Assembly: GCF_000237925.1 (NCBI RefSeq) | Contig: NC_031498.1 | Location: 21,368,422 to 21,432,421 of the forward strand | Direction: 5' to 3' | Length of the DNA: 64,000 nt | From: Schistosoma mansoni | Taxonomy: Eukaryota; Platyhelminthes; Trematoda; Strigeidida; Schistosomatidae | Part shown: piece after piece, positions 25,246 through 36,160 of the stretch | Numbering within the stretch: the first letter of the stretch is position 1 | How the letters are laid out: the number at the start of each line of letters is the position of its first letter | The notes under the pieces: generated by a model | Told to the model about the DNA's origin: nothing | Databases searched by the model: none | The model's input: the letters and a program-made list of their open reading frames with translations, nothing else | Program-made: the position numbers and the translations under genes

Positions 25246-25520
25246 TGAGTGTCGTTAACTGACTGGTATTCAGTAAAACCAGCGTAATAAGCGTCAATGT
25301 TGAATGCTACAAAAGAATATATTTTGGGGATTTATTTACAGTTACAAACTCATCAAATCAATAAGCCGACTCCAAACGTTCTTCAAATACACCTGGAACA
25401 TCAAAGTTTATCTCTTAATACTAACGTTAGCATAGACATGTAACTGTTCTTTTCCACCAAAACCGAAGTACAACAAATTCCGCAAACTAATATTTACTTT
25501 TTACTTCTGATCGTCTACGT

Positions 25521-28500
25521 ATTCAGTCAGCCTTCAGTAATAGAGATGGAAGTTGGTGGATCTGTGTTAATCTTGACAGTTTGCCTCCCAGTGAAGATCC
25601 AGCTTCTCCTTGCAAATGTTCACTAATGGGGCTGATACCACTTGTTCGGTCTAGGCGTTGAAGTCATTGATCACTGGATGAGAAAAACAGAACCCCAATT
25701 TAAGTTCATTAGATTGTGGTTTACGAACCTTCTTGCTATAACCTTGGAGGTTATTAGTGCTAAAGGGAGCAAAAAGATAAGACATATTAACACCAAAACA
25801 GTAATTAAAGATACGAAATGCCAATATAAGGTCATCTCGTGTCCTGCGATACGACAGGAGAAAAGGTCTAGGCGTTTTAAACACTCATCGTAAAGGATTT
25901 TAGAAAGACCGTTCAACAATTTTGTTCCTAAACGCTGAACATGCTCAAGTGAGTTGGTATCCTTAATCAGACATGGGCCAGCTGCTTGGATACAGTACTC
26001 TAAGTGTGGTCTTACGGAGGTGGGATATAAGATTCCAAACATTTCGTCAAAGCATTTGTATGCTCGGCTAAATGATTGCAACGCACGATAACCTTTGGAA
26101 GCAGCTGAGCTGCAATGCGCAGTTGTTTTCAAGTCATTACTTATTCTTACTTCTAAGTCTTTATGTTCCTGAATGCATGGAAGAGATGTATCATCAATAG
26201 TTTAATGGTAACTATTACCGCGCCTGATGTGCATGAACACACTCTTCCTAGAATTAACTTCCGAGCGCCAACATTGAGACCATCTAACTGATTCGTCTAC
26301 TTCAACCTGGAGATCAAAATGATTAGCCTCACTTCTTACTGTCCTCCCGATTTTTACATCGTCCGCAAACAATAATATTGTCAACTTAAGCAATGGTGGT
26401 AATTCATTAATGTTGAGAAGGAAAAGTAGGGGATCTGAGATAGTCCCTAGGGTACACCATTTTTGAATGGTTTCCGTTCGAATGGCGTCCCATTAACTCC
26501 CACTTTTGTCTGCAGTCACATAAGAAGTTTCCCGTCCATTCCTGTGCAGCAACTGTTATCCCGAAGGTCGAGGGCTTCTGTATGAGACCTAAGTGTGAAA
26601 CTTTGTCAAAGGCTTTGCCAGACAGACTGTTATCTAGGGCTACTGTCCAATCCTCTCTCGCAATAAATAAGTTGGCCAAGCATAAATACTTGGTTCTAAA
26701 CCCGTGTTGCTCGGAGTTAACAGATTGTACGAATCTATGTGACTTAGCAACTTAACCCGGACAATCTTTTCAGGTAATTTAACGGCTATATTGGTTAGTC
26801 TGACAGGCCGGTAGTTAGGTACAATCCGTCTCTGACTATCCTTAAATATAGCACTGACTGTAGCGTCTTTCCAACCTCTAGGGAGTTGAGCGAATGAAAG
26901 GAACATGTTGATGAACAACGCGAGCGGTCTTGAAATAATGTCCGCAGGAGATGACAGCAGTCCTCAACGCAACCCATCAAGACTCGGTATCTTACAAGGT
27001 TTAAGGTTAGTGATCAATGGAAAAACAGTTTCCTCAATCATATGTACTGGTCTTATAGCTGGTATCTTGGTGTGATTAGGACAAGTATTTTCAACAATAC
27101 AAGCAGAGTAGGCTTCATTTAAATGGTTCGATAAAGTCTCAGTTTTTGCCAGATTTGATTCAGCTAGTGAATTTGAATGGAGGAATACCGTCACTACGTT
27201 TTGTTCTTCGTTTAATATACTGAAACAATCGCTTCGGGCAGATATGGCTGTCACATTCCAACTGTTTTTCGTTATTCATTTATTTGAACACATAAGTATT
27301 AGTACAAGGGGGTACCAGATATGTATGGGCCATACAAAAATATTGTTATTTCATTTGATTGTGTGAGGGCTATGATGCTGCACGGGTGAGGAGACCAAAG
27401 CAGGTGGTTTTCATAGGGAGCCACACCTGGAGTCTTCGACCTAAAGGTTTGATCCAAAAGAAAGTGGAGTATCGTAAGGAGATGCAGTCCCATGGTAGTC
27501 GGTGACCAACGATTGATTCATACACTATTTGTTCCCTCAGGATCCTTGAGCCAATGTGCTCCATTGGTCTGGAATCAGGGTTTTCCAACTCCCCTAGGTG
27601 AACCCTCCGTGTCCACCAGCCCAGTTAAAGCTCCGGACATTCATTTTTCGTATTATCACCGGCGGAGTGAGATGGCAGTGAGTAGGACTTCTCTGTCAGT
27701 GGTCGTATGCACGTGGCTATGTGAGAGCAATTCGTTAGTAGTACACCATCTAGATATGGTCTTTTTACATACATTTAGGATTTTTCGGTATTCATACTTA
27801 AATGATTCGTATCCTGTCGACAAGGACGGGTCTCAGAAGTATTTCCTACGCTTTCGGGTTTCCTTATTAATCCATGGAAAGCAATGTGATGGCTTACGTA
27901 TTGATTATGAGATAAATGTTGATGTTACGGACTCGAATGTAGCCTTAAACTTCTTCCATTCGTCTTCGATCGATCCATCAGCATCGACCAACCAGTCAGT
28001 CGAGAAAGAACAGTCTCTGATTGCTGGAATGTTAGCTCTCCAGATATTGGGACGGGGTGGAGCCGACGTATATTGTAAACCGTGTGTTCAAAAATTAAAG
28101 TAAAGTACAACATGATCACTATTCGCCAGTGGGGGCAGGTGCTGGATGTCGATGACGTAGACACAGTGGTGTGTAAGAACAAGGTCCAGCAATAACGGAT
28201 TATGTTCACAATCAATATGTGTCGGTTTTACGATACATTGTACAAGTACACACTGTATAATTGTTGATAACAGGTTGCTATCGAAACATCCGCCAGGATT
28301 TTTAAGCTCTGTCCAGTTGATATGCGGGGCGCTGAAATCTCCAATGATGAAACAACATTCTGCCTTACTCCAAGAACAGACGTGTCTTAAGATAAAGTCG
28401 TCAGCACGACGACACGGACTACGGCATATTCCTCCTATGGTCACGAGCTTGTGTCTAGGTTTAATTGTGCAGCATGCTACCTCACACGTACCACCAACAT

Positions 28501-29500
28501 GAACCTCCGATATGCTCGATTGTACACTAATGTGATCCATAACATGTAAAATTATTTCTCCCCCTTTGCGACTTCTAAATGTACAACTTATAATACAGAT
28601 TTAGCCAGTAATGATGAGAGAACAGTAGATACCTTCGGTAAGCCAATTTTCTGTGACAATTATATCGGGACTTAAATCATCCGCCACTAAACTTAGCTCA
28701 GGCATTTTATTTCGAAGACTATGGATGTTCGTTAGCACACATATAAGGTATTTTGAGAGTCATTCGTTCTACCCATACAGGTCATGGAAGCATTGGCTTT
28801 TTTGGGTCATCAGTCGCTGCTGTAACAACTTGGCCACCAGTATCTAATGATGTTTCGCTCATTATTCGTTTCCGGATAGGAATGTCTATTGCGTGTTGCA
28901 CAGTAGGGTATCTGGCACATGTCGTAACAGCACTTACGACACTGACGCACTCTATGCTATCAGTACCCATGTTACCGGTACAGTCCTCATCAACCTTTTT
29001 GTTGACCGACGCCAGAAGGCTAATTGTCTCTTGATTGGGTAATATTTTGCCCGTGCAATAAAACATACAAAGCCAATGTGATTTAGGCTTTAAACATTTT
29101 TTATGGAAAGCGGAATTAAGCGGGTATACATCTTATAAAATCACTTTTTACATTCATCACATAGTATTCCTTCTTCCACAGGGAATAAGCAATATGTCTG
29201 TCCACTTTTGTGAGCAGAACTAACCATCTTAAAAACTAACTAAAAATGGTAACATAAAAATGGATACGTAAAAATTCAAACCTTAACCGAATAAACCAAG
29301 TCAAAGTCGACCAAGTATACTTTGATGCAATAAATACACAAAAGCGAAGTCAATAAACACAAGTAAAACAACACTTTAACTGAAATAAATTCAATAAAAT
29401 TGCAAACAGTAGTTTTGATGAGTAATTTACGAACAAAACAGTAAATTTAACTGAACGAGCAATATTACCACTGTCCATTTTTAATAGGGCGTCGTACAAT
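25521..29500 (-). mobile_element. CR1-like LINE, element A, with ORF1 remnant, split by repeat R1
   Basis: The minus strand gives a decayed version of the protein encoded at 29721-32192. ORF1 starts at 29227 (MVSSAHKSG, then CDECKK, FHKKCL and HWLCMFYC, a PHD-like finger in broken frames). The endonuclease covers about 28760-28090 (NIHSLRNKMPELS, GDFSAPHINW, NSDHVVL). RT parts are at 27254-26964 (PLITNLKPCKIP), 26918-26640, 26679-26407 and 26393-26202 (LLFADDVKI). The C-terminus reaches about 25550 and the tail GAAGGCTGACTGAA lies near 25521. Many stops and frame changes are present. R1 (27275-27730) interrupts it with a 7-bp target duplication. Confidence 0.85.
27275..27730 (-). repeat. SINE-like repeat R1, copy b, nested in CR1 element A
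   Basis: It is flanked by TTCGTTA on both sides (27268-27274 and 27731-27737), a 7-bp target-site duplication. CR1 coding homology stops at one side and resumes at the other: AAAAAGACCATA on one flank, CCGAAGCGA on the other, both present in order in the intact relative near 30410-30485. The tail side is at 27275 (TTCATTTATTTGAACACATAA on the plus strand). Compared with copy c it is 5'-truncated. Confidence 0.85.
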
Positions 29501-29599
29501 CATACGTTCATGAACTTATTTGAAATCATCGGCGAACCATTGTTAATTGGCATGAAAATCTTTATCTCCCTCCACAACCATTGGTGACTAGAAATAATA

Positions 29600-32250
29600 A
29601 GTTATTGGCATAATATTATATATTAGGGACCACTTCCGCATTAACTCGATCGTATCGGAGGCGCATGTAAGTGGTACGTGTGAGGTAGTATGTTGTACAA
29701 TTAGGTCTAGAAACGGGTTAGTGACGATAGAAGGAATATATCGTAGTCCGTGTTGTCTCGCTGACGACTTTATCCTAAAACACGTCTGTTCTTGGAGTAA
29801 AGCAGAATGTTGTCTCATCGTTGGAGATTTCAATGCACCCCATATAAACTGGATAGAGCTCAGAGCTCCATGTGGGGGTTTCGATAGCGTCCTTCTGTCA
29901 TCAATTATTCAATGTGCACTTGTACAATGTACCGTTAAGCCGACGCATATAGACTTGGAACATAATCCGTCATTGATAGACCTTGTCCTCACACACCACT
30001 GTGAAGATATCGTTGACATTCAACATCTTCCCCCACTGGTGAACAGTGACCATGTCGTACTTTCCTTTAAGTTCCGGATACATGGTATAGAATTTGCATC
30101 AGCTCCACCCCGTCCTAATATCTGGAGAGCTAATATTCCGGCAATCAGGGACTATGCTATCTCGATTGACTGGTCGGTCGATGCTGATGGATCGATTGCT
30201 GATGCATGGAATAGGTTTAAGTCTACGTTCGAATCCGTAACTCAACCGTTTATCCCATTGTCAACACGTAAGCTATCATATTGCCCCCCATGGATTAATA
30301 AGGAAACCCGGAAGCTGTTGAAGCGTAGGAAACACTTCTGGGACTTATTCTTGTCAACAGGTCAGGCATCATTTAAGTGCGAATATAAAAAAATCCGGAA
30401 TATATGTAAAAAGACCATAGCTAAATCCCGCACGGCTTACGAACGACAGTTGGCATACGATAGCCGTACCTATCCGAAGCGACTGTTTTCGTATGTTAAA
30501 AGGCGGACGAAACGTAGTGATGGTATCCCCTCATTACTGTTAAGCGAAAATTCAGCTTTATTGGCTGAATCTGATCTGGCGAAAGCGGAGTTATTTGCTA
30601 ACTATTTCAGTGAAGTCTACTCTACGTGTAGTGTTACAACTACTTGTCCCGTTGACAATGAGATACCAGCCATAGGACCTTTGCACGTGACAGAGGATAT
30701 TGTTCTTCCTTTGATAACTTACCTAAAACCTTGTAAGATACCGGGCCCCGATGGGTTACACCCACGTTTGCTGTCGTCGCTTGCGGACATTATCTCAAGA
30801 CCGCTCACGATGCTCTTCAACATGTCCCTTTCACAGGCTCAACTACCTAGAGACTGGAAAGACGCCATAGTTAGTCCTATATTTAAGGATGGTCAGAGAC
30901 GGATAGTATCTAACTACCGGCCTGTTAGCCTGACCAGTATAGTAGTTAAGTTACTTGAAAAATTAATTCGGGCTAAGCTACTGAGCCACATTGATTCGTA
31001 CAATCTGTTATCTCCCGAGCAACATGGGTTTCGTAACAAGCATTCATGCTTGACTAACTTACTCATTGCGAGAGAGGATTGGACAGCTGCACTAGACAAC
31101 GGCCAGTCTGTCGACGTGATATTTATAGATTTTAGCAAAGCGTTTGATAAGGTTTCACACTTAGGTCTTATGCAAAAGCTCTCGAGCTTTGGTATAACAG
31201 GTGCTATACAGGAATGGATAGGAAGCTTCTTATGTGACCGCAGACAGAGAGTGAGAGTCAATGGAACTCTATCCGAATGGAAACCGGTCAAAAGTGGTGT
31301 ACCCCAAGGCACCATCTTGGGCCCTTTACTTTTCCTTCTGTATATTAATGAACTACCTTTATTACTTAAGTCGTCGACGTTATTGTTTGCGGATGATGTT
31401 AAAATCTGGAGAACAATAAGAAATGAGACTGATCGTTGTTATCTACAAGCAGATTTAGACGAATTAGTTAGGTGGGCTCATGATTGGGGCCTGGAAGTTA
31501 ATTCTAGGAAGAGCGTGTTCATGCACATCGGGCACGATATTAGTTACCACTATACCATTAATGGTACATCTCTGCCACGCGTTCATGCGCATAAAGACTT
31601 AGGAGTAATTATAAGTCACGACTTAAAAACTACAACGCACTGCAGTGAGGTTGCTTCCAAAGGCTATCGCGCGCTATGGTCGCTTCGCAGAGCATTTAAA
31701 TGCTTTGACGAGGATATTTTTCGAATTTTATATCCCACCTATGTAAGGCCACACTTAGAATACTGTATCCAAGCAGCTAGCCCTTGTCTGATAAAGGATA
31801 CTAAATCGCTTGAGCGTGTCCAGCGTGTAGGGACAGAATTAGTAAAGGGTCTTTCCAAACTCCCTTACGATGAGCGTTTAAAACGTCTAAATCTTTTCCC
31901 CTTATCTTATCGTAGGACGCGAGGTGACCTTATACTGGCATTTCGTATCTTTAATTATGATCTGGGTGTTAATATGTCTTACCTTTTTGCTCCCTCCAGC
32001 ACTAATAATCTCCGGGGTCATAGCAAGAAGGTTCTGAAACCGCGATCTAATAAATTAAAGGTGGGGTCCCGTTTTTCTCGTCGAGTGGTCAATGACTGGA
32101 ACGCTTTACCAGAACAAGTGGTATCAGCACCATCAGTGAACATTTTCAAAAAGAAGCTGGACCTTCACTGGAAGGAAATCTGTCAGGATTAACACAGGTT
32201 CATCAACCTACTATCCTTATTACTGAAGACTGAAGACTGACTGAAGACTG
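29600..32250 (+). mobile_element. CR1-like LINE, element B, 5'-truncated, RT open
   Basis: Homology to element A starts inside the endonuclease domain at about 29620, so ORF1 and the endonuclease N-terminus are missing. The rest is intact to a short repetitive tail built on TGAAGACTGA (32222-32250). The truncation makes it non-autonomous even though the RT is open. The tail ends 74 nt before the CCT3 initiation codon. Confidence 0.85.
29721..32192 (+). CDS. CR1 ORF2 (C-terminal endonuclease plus complete reverse transcriptase)
   Basis: An 823-residue open frame contains the end of an APE endonuclease (VGDFNAPHINW, about residues 33-43; NSDHVVLSFKF, about 110-120) and a full RT: CKIPGPDGLHPRLL, NYRPVSLTSIVVKLLEK, QHGFRNKHSCLTNL, FIDFSKAFDKV, SGVPQGTILGPLLF, LLFADDVKIW, then a C-terminal GVIISHDLKT and Arg/Lys-rich end. 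The catalytic Asp residues of DFSKAFD and FADD are present. The endonuclease lacks its N-terminal catalytic Asn and Glu region because of 5' truncation. The first ATG of the frame is internal to the ancestral ORF2 and need not be a real start. An open frame of this length implies recent insertion. Confidence 0.85.
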   Translation: MTIEGIYRSPCCLADDFILKHVCSWSKAECCLIVGDFNAPHINWIELRAPCGGFDSVLLSSIIQCALVQCTVKPTHIDLEHNPSLIDLVLTHHCEDIVDIQHLPPLVNSDHVVLSFKFRIHGIEFASAPPRPNIWRANIPAIRDYAISIDWSVDADGSIADAWNRFKSTFESVTQPFIPLSTRKLSYCPPWINKETRKLLKRRKHFWDLFLSTGQASFKCEYKKIRNICKKTIAKSRTAYERQLAYDSRTYPKRLFSYVKRRTKRSDGIPSLLLSENSALLAESDLAKAELFANYFSEVYSTCSVTTTCPVDNEIPAIGPLHVTEDIVLPLITYLKPCKIPGPDGLHPRLLSSLADIISRPLTMLFNMSLSQAQLPRDWKDAIVSPIFKDGQRRIVSNYRPVSLTSIVVKLLEKLIRAKLLSHIDSYNLLSPEQHGFRNKHSCLTNLLIAREDWTAALDNGQSVDVIFIDFSKAFDKVSHLGLMQKLSSFGITGAIQEWIGSFLCDRRQRVRVNGTLSEWKPVKSGVPQGTILGPLLFLLYINELPLLLKSSTLLFADDVKIWRTIRNETDRCYLQADLDELVRWAHDWGLEVNSRKSVFMHIGHDISYHYTINGTSLPRVHAHKDLGVIISHDLKTTTHCSEVASKGYRALWSLRRAFKCFDEDIFRILYPTYVRPHLEYCIQAASPCLIKDTKSLERVQRVGTELVKGLSKLPYDERLKRLNLFPLSYRRTRGDLILAFRIFNYDLGVNMSYLFAPSSTNNLRGHSKKVLKPRSNKLKVGSRFSRRVVNDWNALPEQVVSAPSVNIFKKKLDLHWKEICQD

Positions 32251-32324
32251 GTTATTGATTCACTGGGTCATTCATTCGGGTGTTGATAGACCCGCGAGTT
32301 TTGTATTTGTTGGTCTTTTGAAGC

Positions 32325-34261
32325 ATGCCATCTGGAGCACCTTTGTTTGTTCTTAGTAAGTACATTATGCAGTTCTAACTTCTTCTAGACCGTACAGCTC
32401 GTGGAGAGCAGGGGAAATCTGTGCAGTTAGCCAACATCGAAGCGGGGAAGACTGTTGCCGATGTAATTAGAACATGTTTAGGTCCTAGGGCAATGTTGAA
32501 AATGCTTATGGATCCGATGGGCGGGATAGTTATGACTAACGATGGAAATGCAATATTGAGAGAGGTTCGAAAACACATATCTGTTTGATTGTTAGATTAC
32601 TGTTGAGCACCCAGCTGCCAAATCGATGATAGAAATCGCGCGGACTCAGGATGAGGAAGTTGGAGATGGTACTACCTCAGTAATTATCCTCAGTACGTTA
32701 TTAATTTTCTAAACATTACATGTTCCTAAGGTGGAGAAATGTTAGCAGTCGCTGCTCCCTGTTTAGAAAAACAAGTGCACGCTACAAAAATTATATCCTC
32801 GTTCCGAAAAGGCCTTGATGATATGCTTGTATTGCTTCGTGAAAAATTGAGGTAATGCAAAACACAAATTGTGTATTTTAAAGTGTTCCATGTGATGCAT
32901 CGAATGAACGAGAGGTTCGAAAGATAGTTCAAAGTTGTGTTGGGACAAAACTCATAAATCAATGGTAATATCAATATTTAAATCACTCACAGTCAGGTCG
33001 GACCTAGCATGCAAGATCGCCTATGACGCCGTAAAAATCGTGACAGTGGAGACCGATGGTCGTAAAGAAATAGACATCAAACGGTACGCAAAAGTGGAAA
33101 AGGTAAGAAAAGTTGGGAGCATAATGGTTTCAGATTCCTGGTGGGTCTGTTGAAGACTCAGTTGTTCTTGATGGCGTTATGTTTAATAAAGATGTTGTAC
33201 ATCCTCGTATGTCAAGAAGAATAGAAAATCCCAGGATCTTGCTCATGGACTGTAATTTGGAGTATAAGAAAGGTGAAAGCCAAACAACAATGGAGTTATC
33301 AGATGACAAAGACTTCACGTAGGTTGCATTAGCATTATCTATTTATTTTTAGTCGAGCTCTAGAAATAGAAGAGTCCTTCATCAAGGAAATGTGTGACCA
33401 AATTATCCAGTTTAATCCAAATGTTCTTATAACCGAAAAGGGAGTTAGCGACCTCGCTCAGCACTACTTGAGCAAAGCCAACATATCCGTCATAAGGCGA
33501 CTCAGAAAAACAGACAATCTCCGCATCGCGAGGGCATGCGGTGCTACTATCGTCAACAGACCAGAAGAAATCAAGGAGGAAGATATTGGCATCCAAGCGG
33601 GTCTTTTTGAAGTAAAAACAATAGGAGACGAGTATTTCACATTCATAACTAAGTGCAAGGTGAGTCTCTGGAGAGATAAATGCTTACTTACAGATTCCCA
33701 AAGCTTGCACCATTCTACTCAGAGGTGCCAGCAAGGATGTACTCAATGAAGTCGAACGCAATTTGCAAGATGCCATGAATGTAGTTCGTAATGTTATGTT
33801 GGAGCAGCGATTAGTTCCTGGAGGTGGTGCCATTGAAATGGCTCTGGCTCAAGAACTAACTCAAAAATCGAAGTCAGTTAATTCTGCTGTTCAGCAAATG
33901 GTTTACCTCGCCATGGCACAAGCCTTAGAAGTGATACCTAGGACGTTAGCTAAAAACTGTGGTGCAAATGTTCTTCGACTTATTACAGAGCTTCGTGCTC
34001 GTCATGCTACTGATCCTGCTAAGTATTGGACATTCGGTGTGAACGGAGTTTCTGGAAGAATTGTCGATATGAAGGAACTGGATATTTGGGATCCCTTTGC
34101 AGTAAAGGCCCAAACTCTTAAGACAGCAATCGAGGTATGTTTACACTTAAATTTTTACTAATTTTTAGACGGCGATTTTGCTGCTGCGAATCGATGATGT
34201 TGTTTCTGGGGTAAAAAAACAATCGGGAGATAATACACCAACGCCCACAGCCGCTGAATAA
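32325..34261 (+). CDS. CCT3: T-complex protein 1 subunit gamma (CCT/TRiC chaperonin)
   Basis: Ten exons: 32325-32355, 32389-32564, 32596-32692, 32731-32851, 32884-32964, 32997-33102, 33134-33318, 33353-33659, 33694-34134 and 34169-34261. They join in frame to 545 residues, the length of human CCT3. The protein folds actin and tubulin in the cytosol as one of eight subunits of the ATP-driven double ring. ATP-site motifs are intact: [16 protein letters not shown] before residue 69, GDGTT at 92-96 (with the catalytic Asp) and VPGGG at 409-413. Gamma identity is shown by [51 protein letters not shown] and RIDDVVSG. The start in exon 1 ([10 protein letters not shown]) aligns with the human N-terminus, and its donor GTAAGT restores the frame. 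All nine introns are 31-38 nt with GT/AG ends. A CR1 element ends 74 nt upstream. The identification is firm. Confidence 0.97.
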
Positions 34262-34262
34262 A
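34257..34262 (+). terminator. AATAAA overlapping the CCT3 stop codon
   Basis: The last codons GAA TAA followed by A form AATAAA, so the termination codon is inside the poly(A) signal. Cleavage 10-30 nt downstream would give an extremely short 3' UTR. No other AATAAA is seen in the next 100 nt. Use of the signal is inferred. Confidence 0.6.
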
Positions 34263-34969
34263 GTTTCTGTCCCACTAAGCGTTTGTTAACCTAAAATATA
34301 TATTGATTCTGCCTGCGTTTACTGTTACATCGTATACTTTAATCGTAAGGCACACTCGTAATTATTTATAATATGTGAACATATTTTCTGGGCACTACTA
34401 CATTTCTCCTGTTTCGTGTTGTTTGTATCATGGCTGCTTGCAAGTATGGATTATATCGTCAATAATTTGTTACCCAAGGGTAGTCTACATTTTTATTAAG
34501 ACATGTTTAGAATTACACAATTCATAACAATAACATCAATGTGTACTAAATGGCTATCTCATCAAGTCAAGTAAGCCCATTTCATGAGTTAACCTCAGTT
34601 GCTACAACTTTTCAGAAATGTGACAAAATTTTGATCGCTAGAACAAGAGGTTGGATAGTATCAGCATCCAGTTACTTTGAACCTGGCTTAGTCTTTGTTA
34701 AACAGCAATACAACAAATAAATACGAACATTCTCTAGGCGTCACCTAGTGTGACTGACTGTAGTTAAAAGAACGAGTGGTTGATTCCTATATTGTATTCC
34801 TTACCAAGATGCAGATACTGTGGTCTAGTTTGTTTTTTGTCGAGTTCACGTCTAAATCCCCAGTTTATTTTTCTTTACTACATTCTCATTATGTCTAAAA
34901 TAACTCTACCCATAAGTCTTTAAAGATCAAAACATTTTCCAAACGGAACTACCTTTTTTGTCGTAGTAG
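34263..34969. other. Downstream flank of CCT3, nothing recognised
   Basis: AT-rich sequence without a supportable gene. Confidence 0.5.
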
Positions 34970-35059
34970 TAGCTACAAATACAGTACAATGTGTATATTT
35001 GAGTTTGTTTGGACCGATGCATGTATGTGCTTGGTCCTACGTTGTAGCTGACTGACTGA
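34970..35059 (+). mobile_element. RTE 3'-end fragment
   Basis: GGTCCTACGTTGTAGCTGACTGACTGA ends here in the same (CTGA) run that terminates the RTE copies on either strand elsewhere. The fragment is only about 90 nt and severely 5'-truncated. Confidence 0.5.
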
Positions 35060-35699
35060 TTTGAGTTTGTTTATCAAGTAAATGTGACTTCATAATAGAT
35101 GAGGTTTGTGCGTTTGATTAACGAATTACAAATCAGGTGAGATACTAACTCTTTCCGTCATTTGATACCATATACTTTTCTTATCCTTTTAGTCTTCAAT
35201 ATTTCAAAATTATCTTAAGAAAGAAGTTCAAATGTAGGAGGACTGTTATCAGTGGACAAGTTATTCACACCTTATGGCCTTGGTTCACATGGCGATTTGT
35301 GAAACTCATAAATCTGCATAACGTTTAAGTGCCAAGCTTACTAACATTTCAAAGTCTTTATACATAAACACTTCAGGCAAGGTAAAACCATACAACCGCT
35401 TTTCTCCATTGATCTGACTTGACAGTGGGGTCCGGCAGTACCACGCAATCTCAGCACTCCTCTTCATCTTTGCACCCATTGACGTCAAGAAACTGTCCAC
35501 AGGAAGGGCATGGTGTTGTTAGCTCCTTTTTGGAGAAAGACTTTCAAATCCTGAGTATTCAGATAAAGTTGTTTTACTGTAGAATGAGGCACGATCTATT
35601 CAAACAATACTTACTCAGTTGATAATAAACGTCCGTAGGTATGATATACGCCACACTTTAAATGCAAGTACTGTTTGTTTGCCAATAACCCATGTTGAC

Positions 35700-36160
35700 A
35701 CTCGCCCTTTGTTGTGGTCCGTCGGAAGTAGTCCATAAGTTCATTTATCTAGGTCATTGTGTAAATCCTGATGAAGACGTGCCATATGAAATCAATTTGC
35801 GATTTCTGGTCTCGTTATAATGTTAGTCTTGCTGTTAGAAATTGGATTTACGTGTTCGTAAAAGCAGTTCTGCTTGGTGGTTGTAAAATATAATTTCTCC
35901 GAGCGGAGGATATCCGATGACTTTTCGATCATCGTTGTATCTGAAGAAACATAACTATCAGAAATACCGTGTCATTAGTGTTGATGTCCTGCTATTTTTG
36001 TCTCAGTGACGAATACACAACTAGTGCTCTAATCTTAAAGCATTAGCTTTGGTGTCTTGGACATGTTTTATTACCACACTATAAGTTATTTGCTGACTCT
36101 GAGACTAAATGGGAAAAGGGTGGTCAGCGATAATATGAGCATTGACTGACTCGATTGGAG
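35700..36160 (+). mobile_element. Old decayed RTE fragment (RT C-terminal region)
   Basis: Translation in shifting frames gives EVVHKFIYLGHCVNP, a DEDVPYEIN block, an AVLLGG-like stretch and LVSWTCFI, in the order expected of the RTE region after the RT core (VERVDxFTYLGS, then SDEI, VLLYG, RWLGHVLRM). Divergence is much higher than in the other copies, so this is an old insertion. It is recognised only by that ordered pattern. Confidence 0.45.

Noticed and set aside
35306-35500. 64-codon minus-strand frame (MKRSAEIAWYC)
   Set aside because: Looks protein-like in places, perhaps an old retroelement trace, but no ordered motif could be matched.
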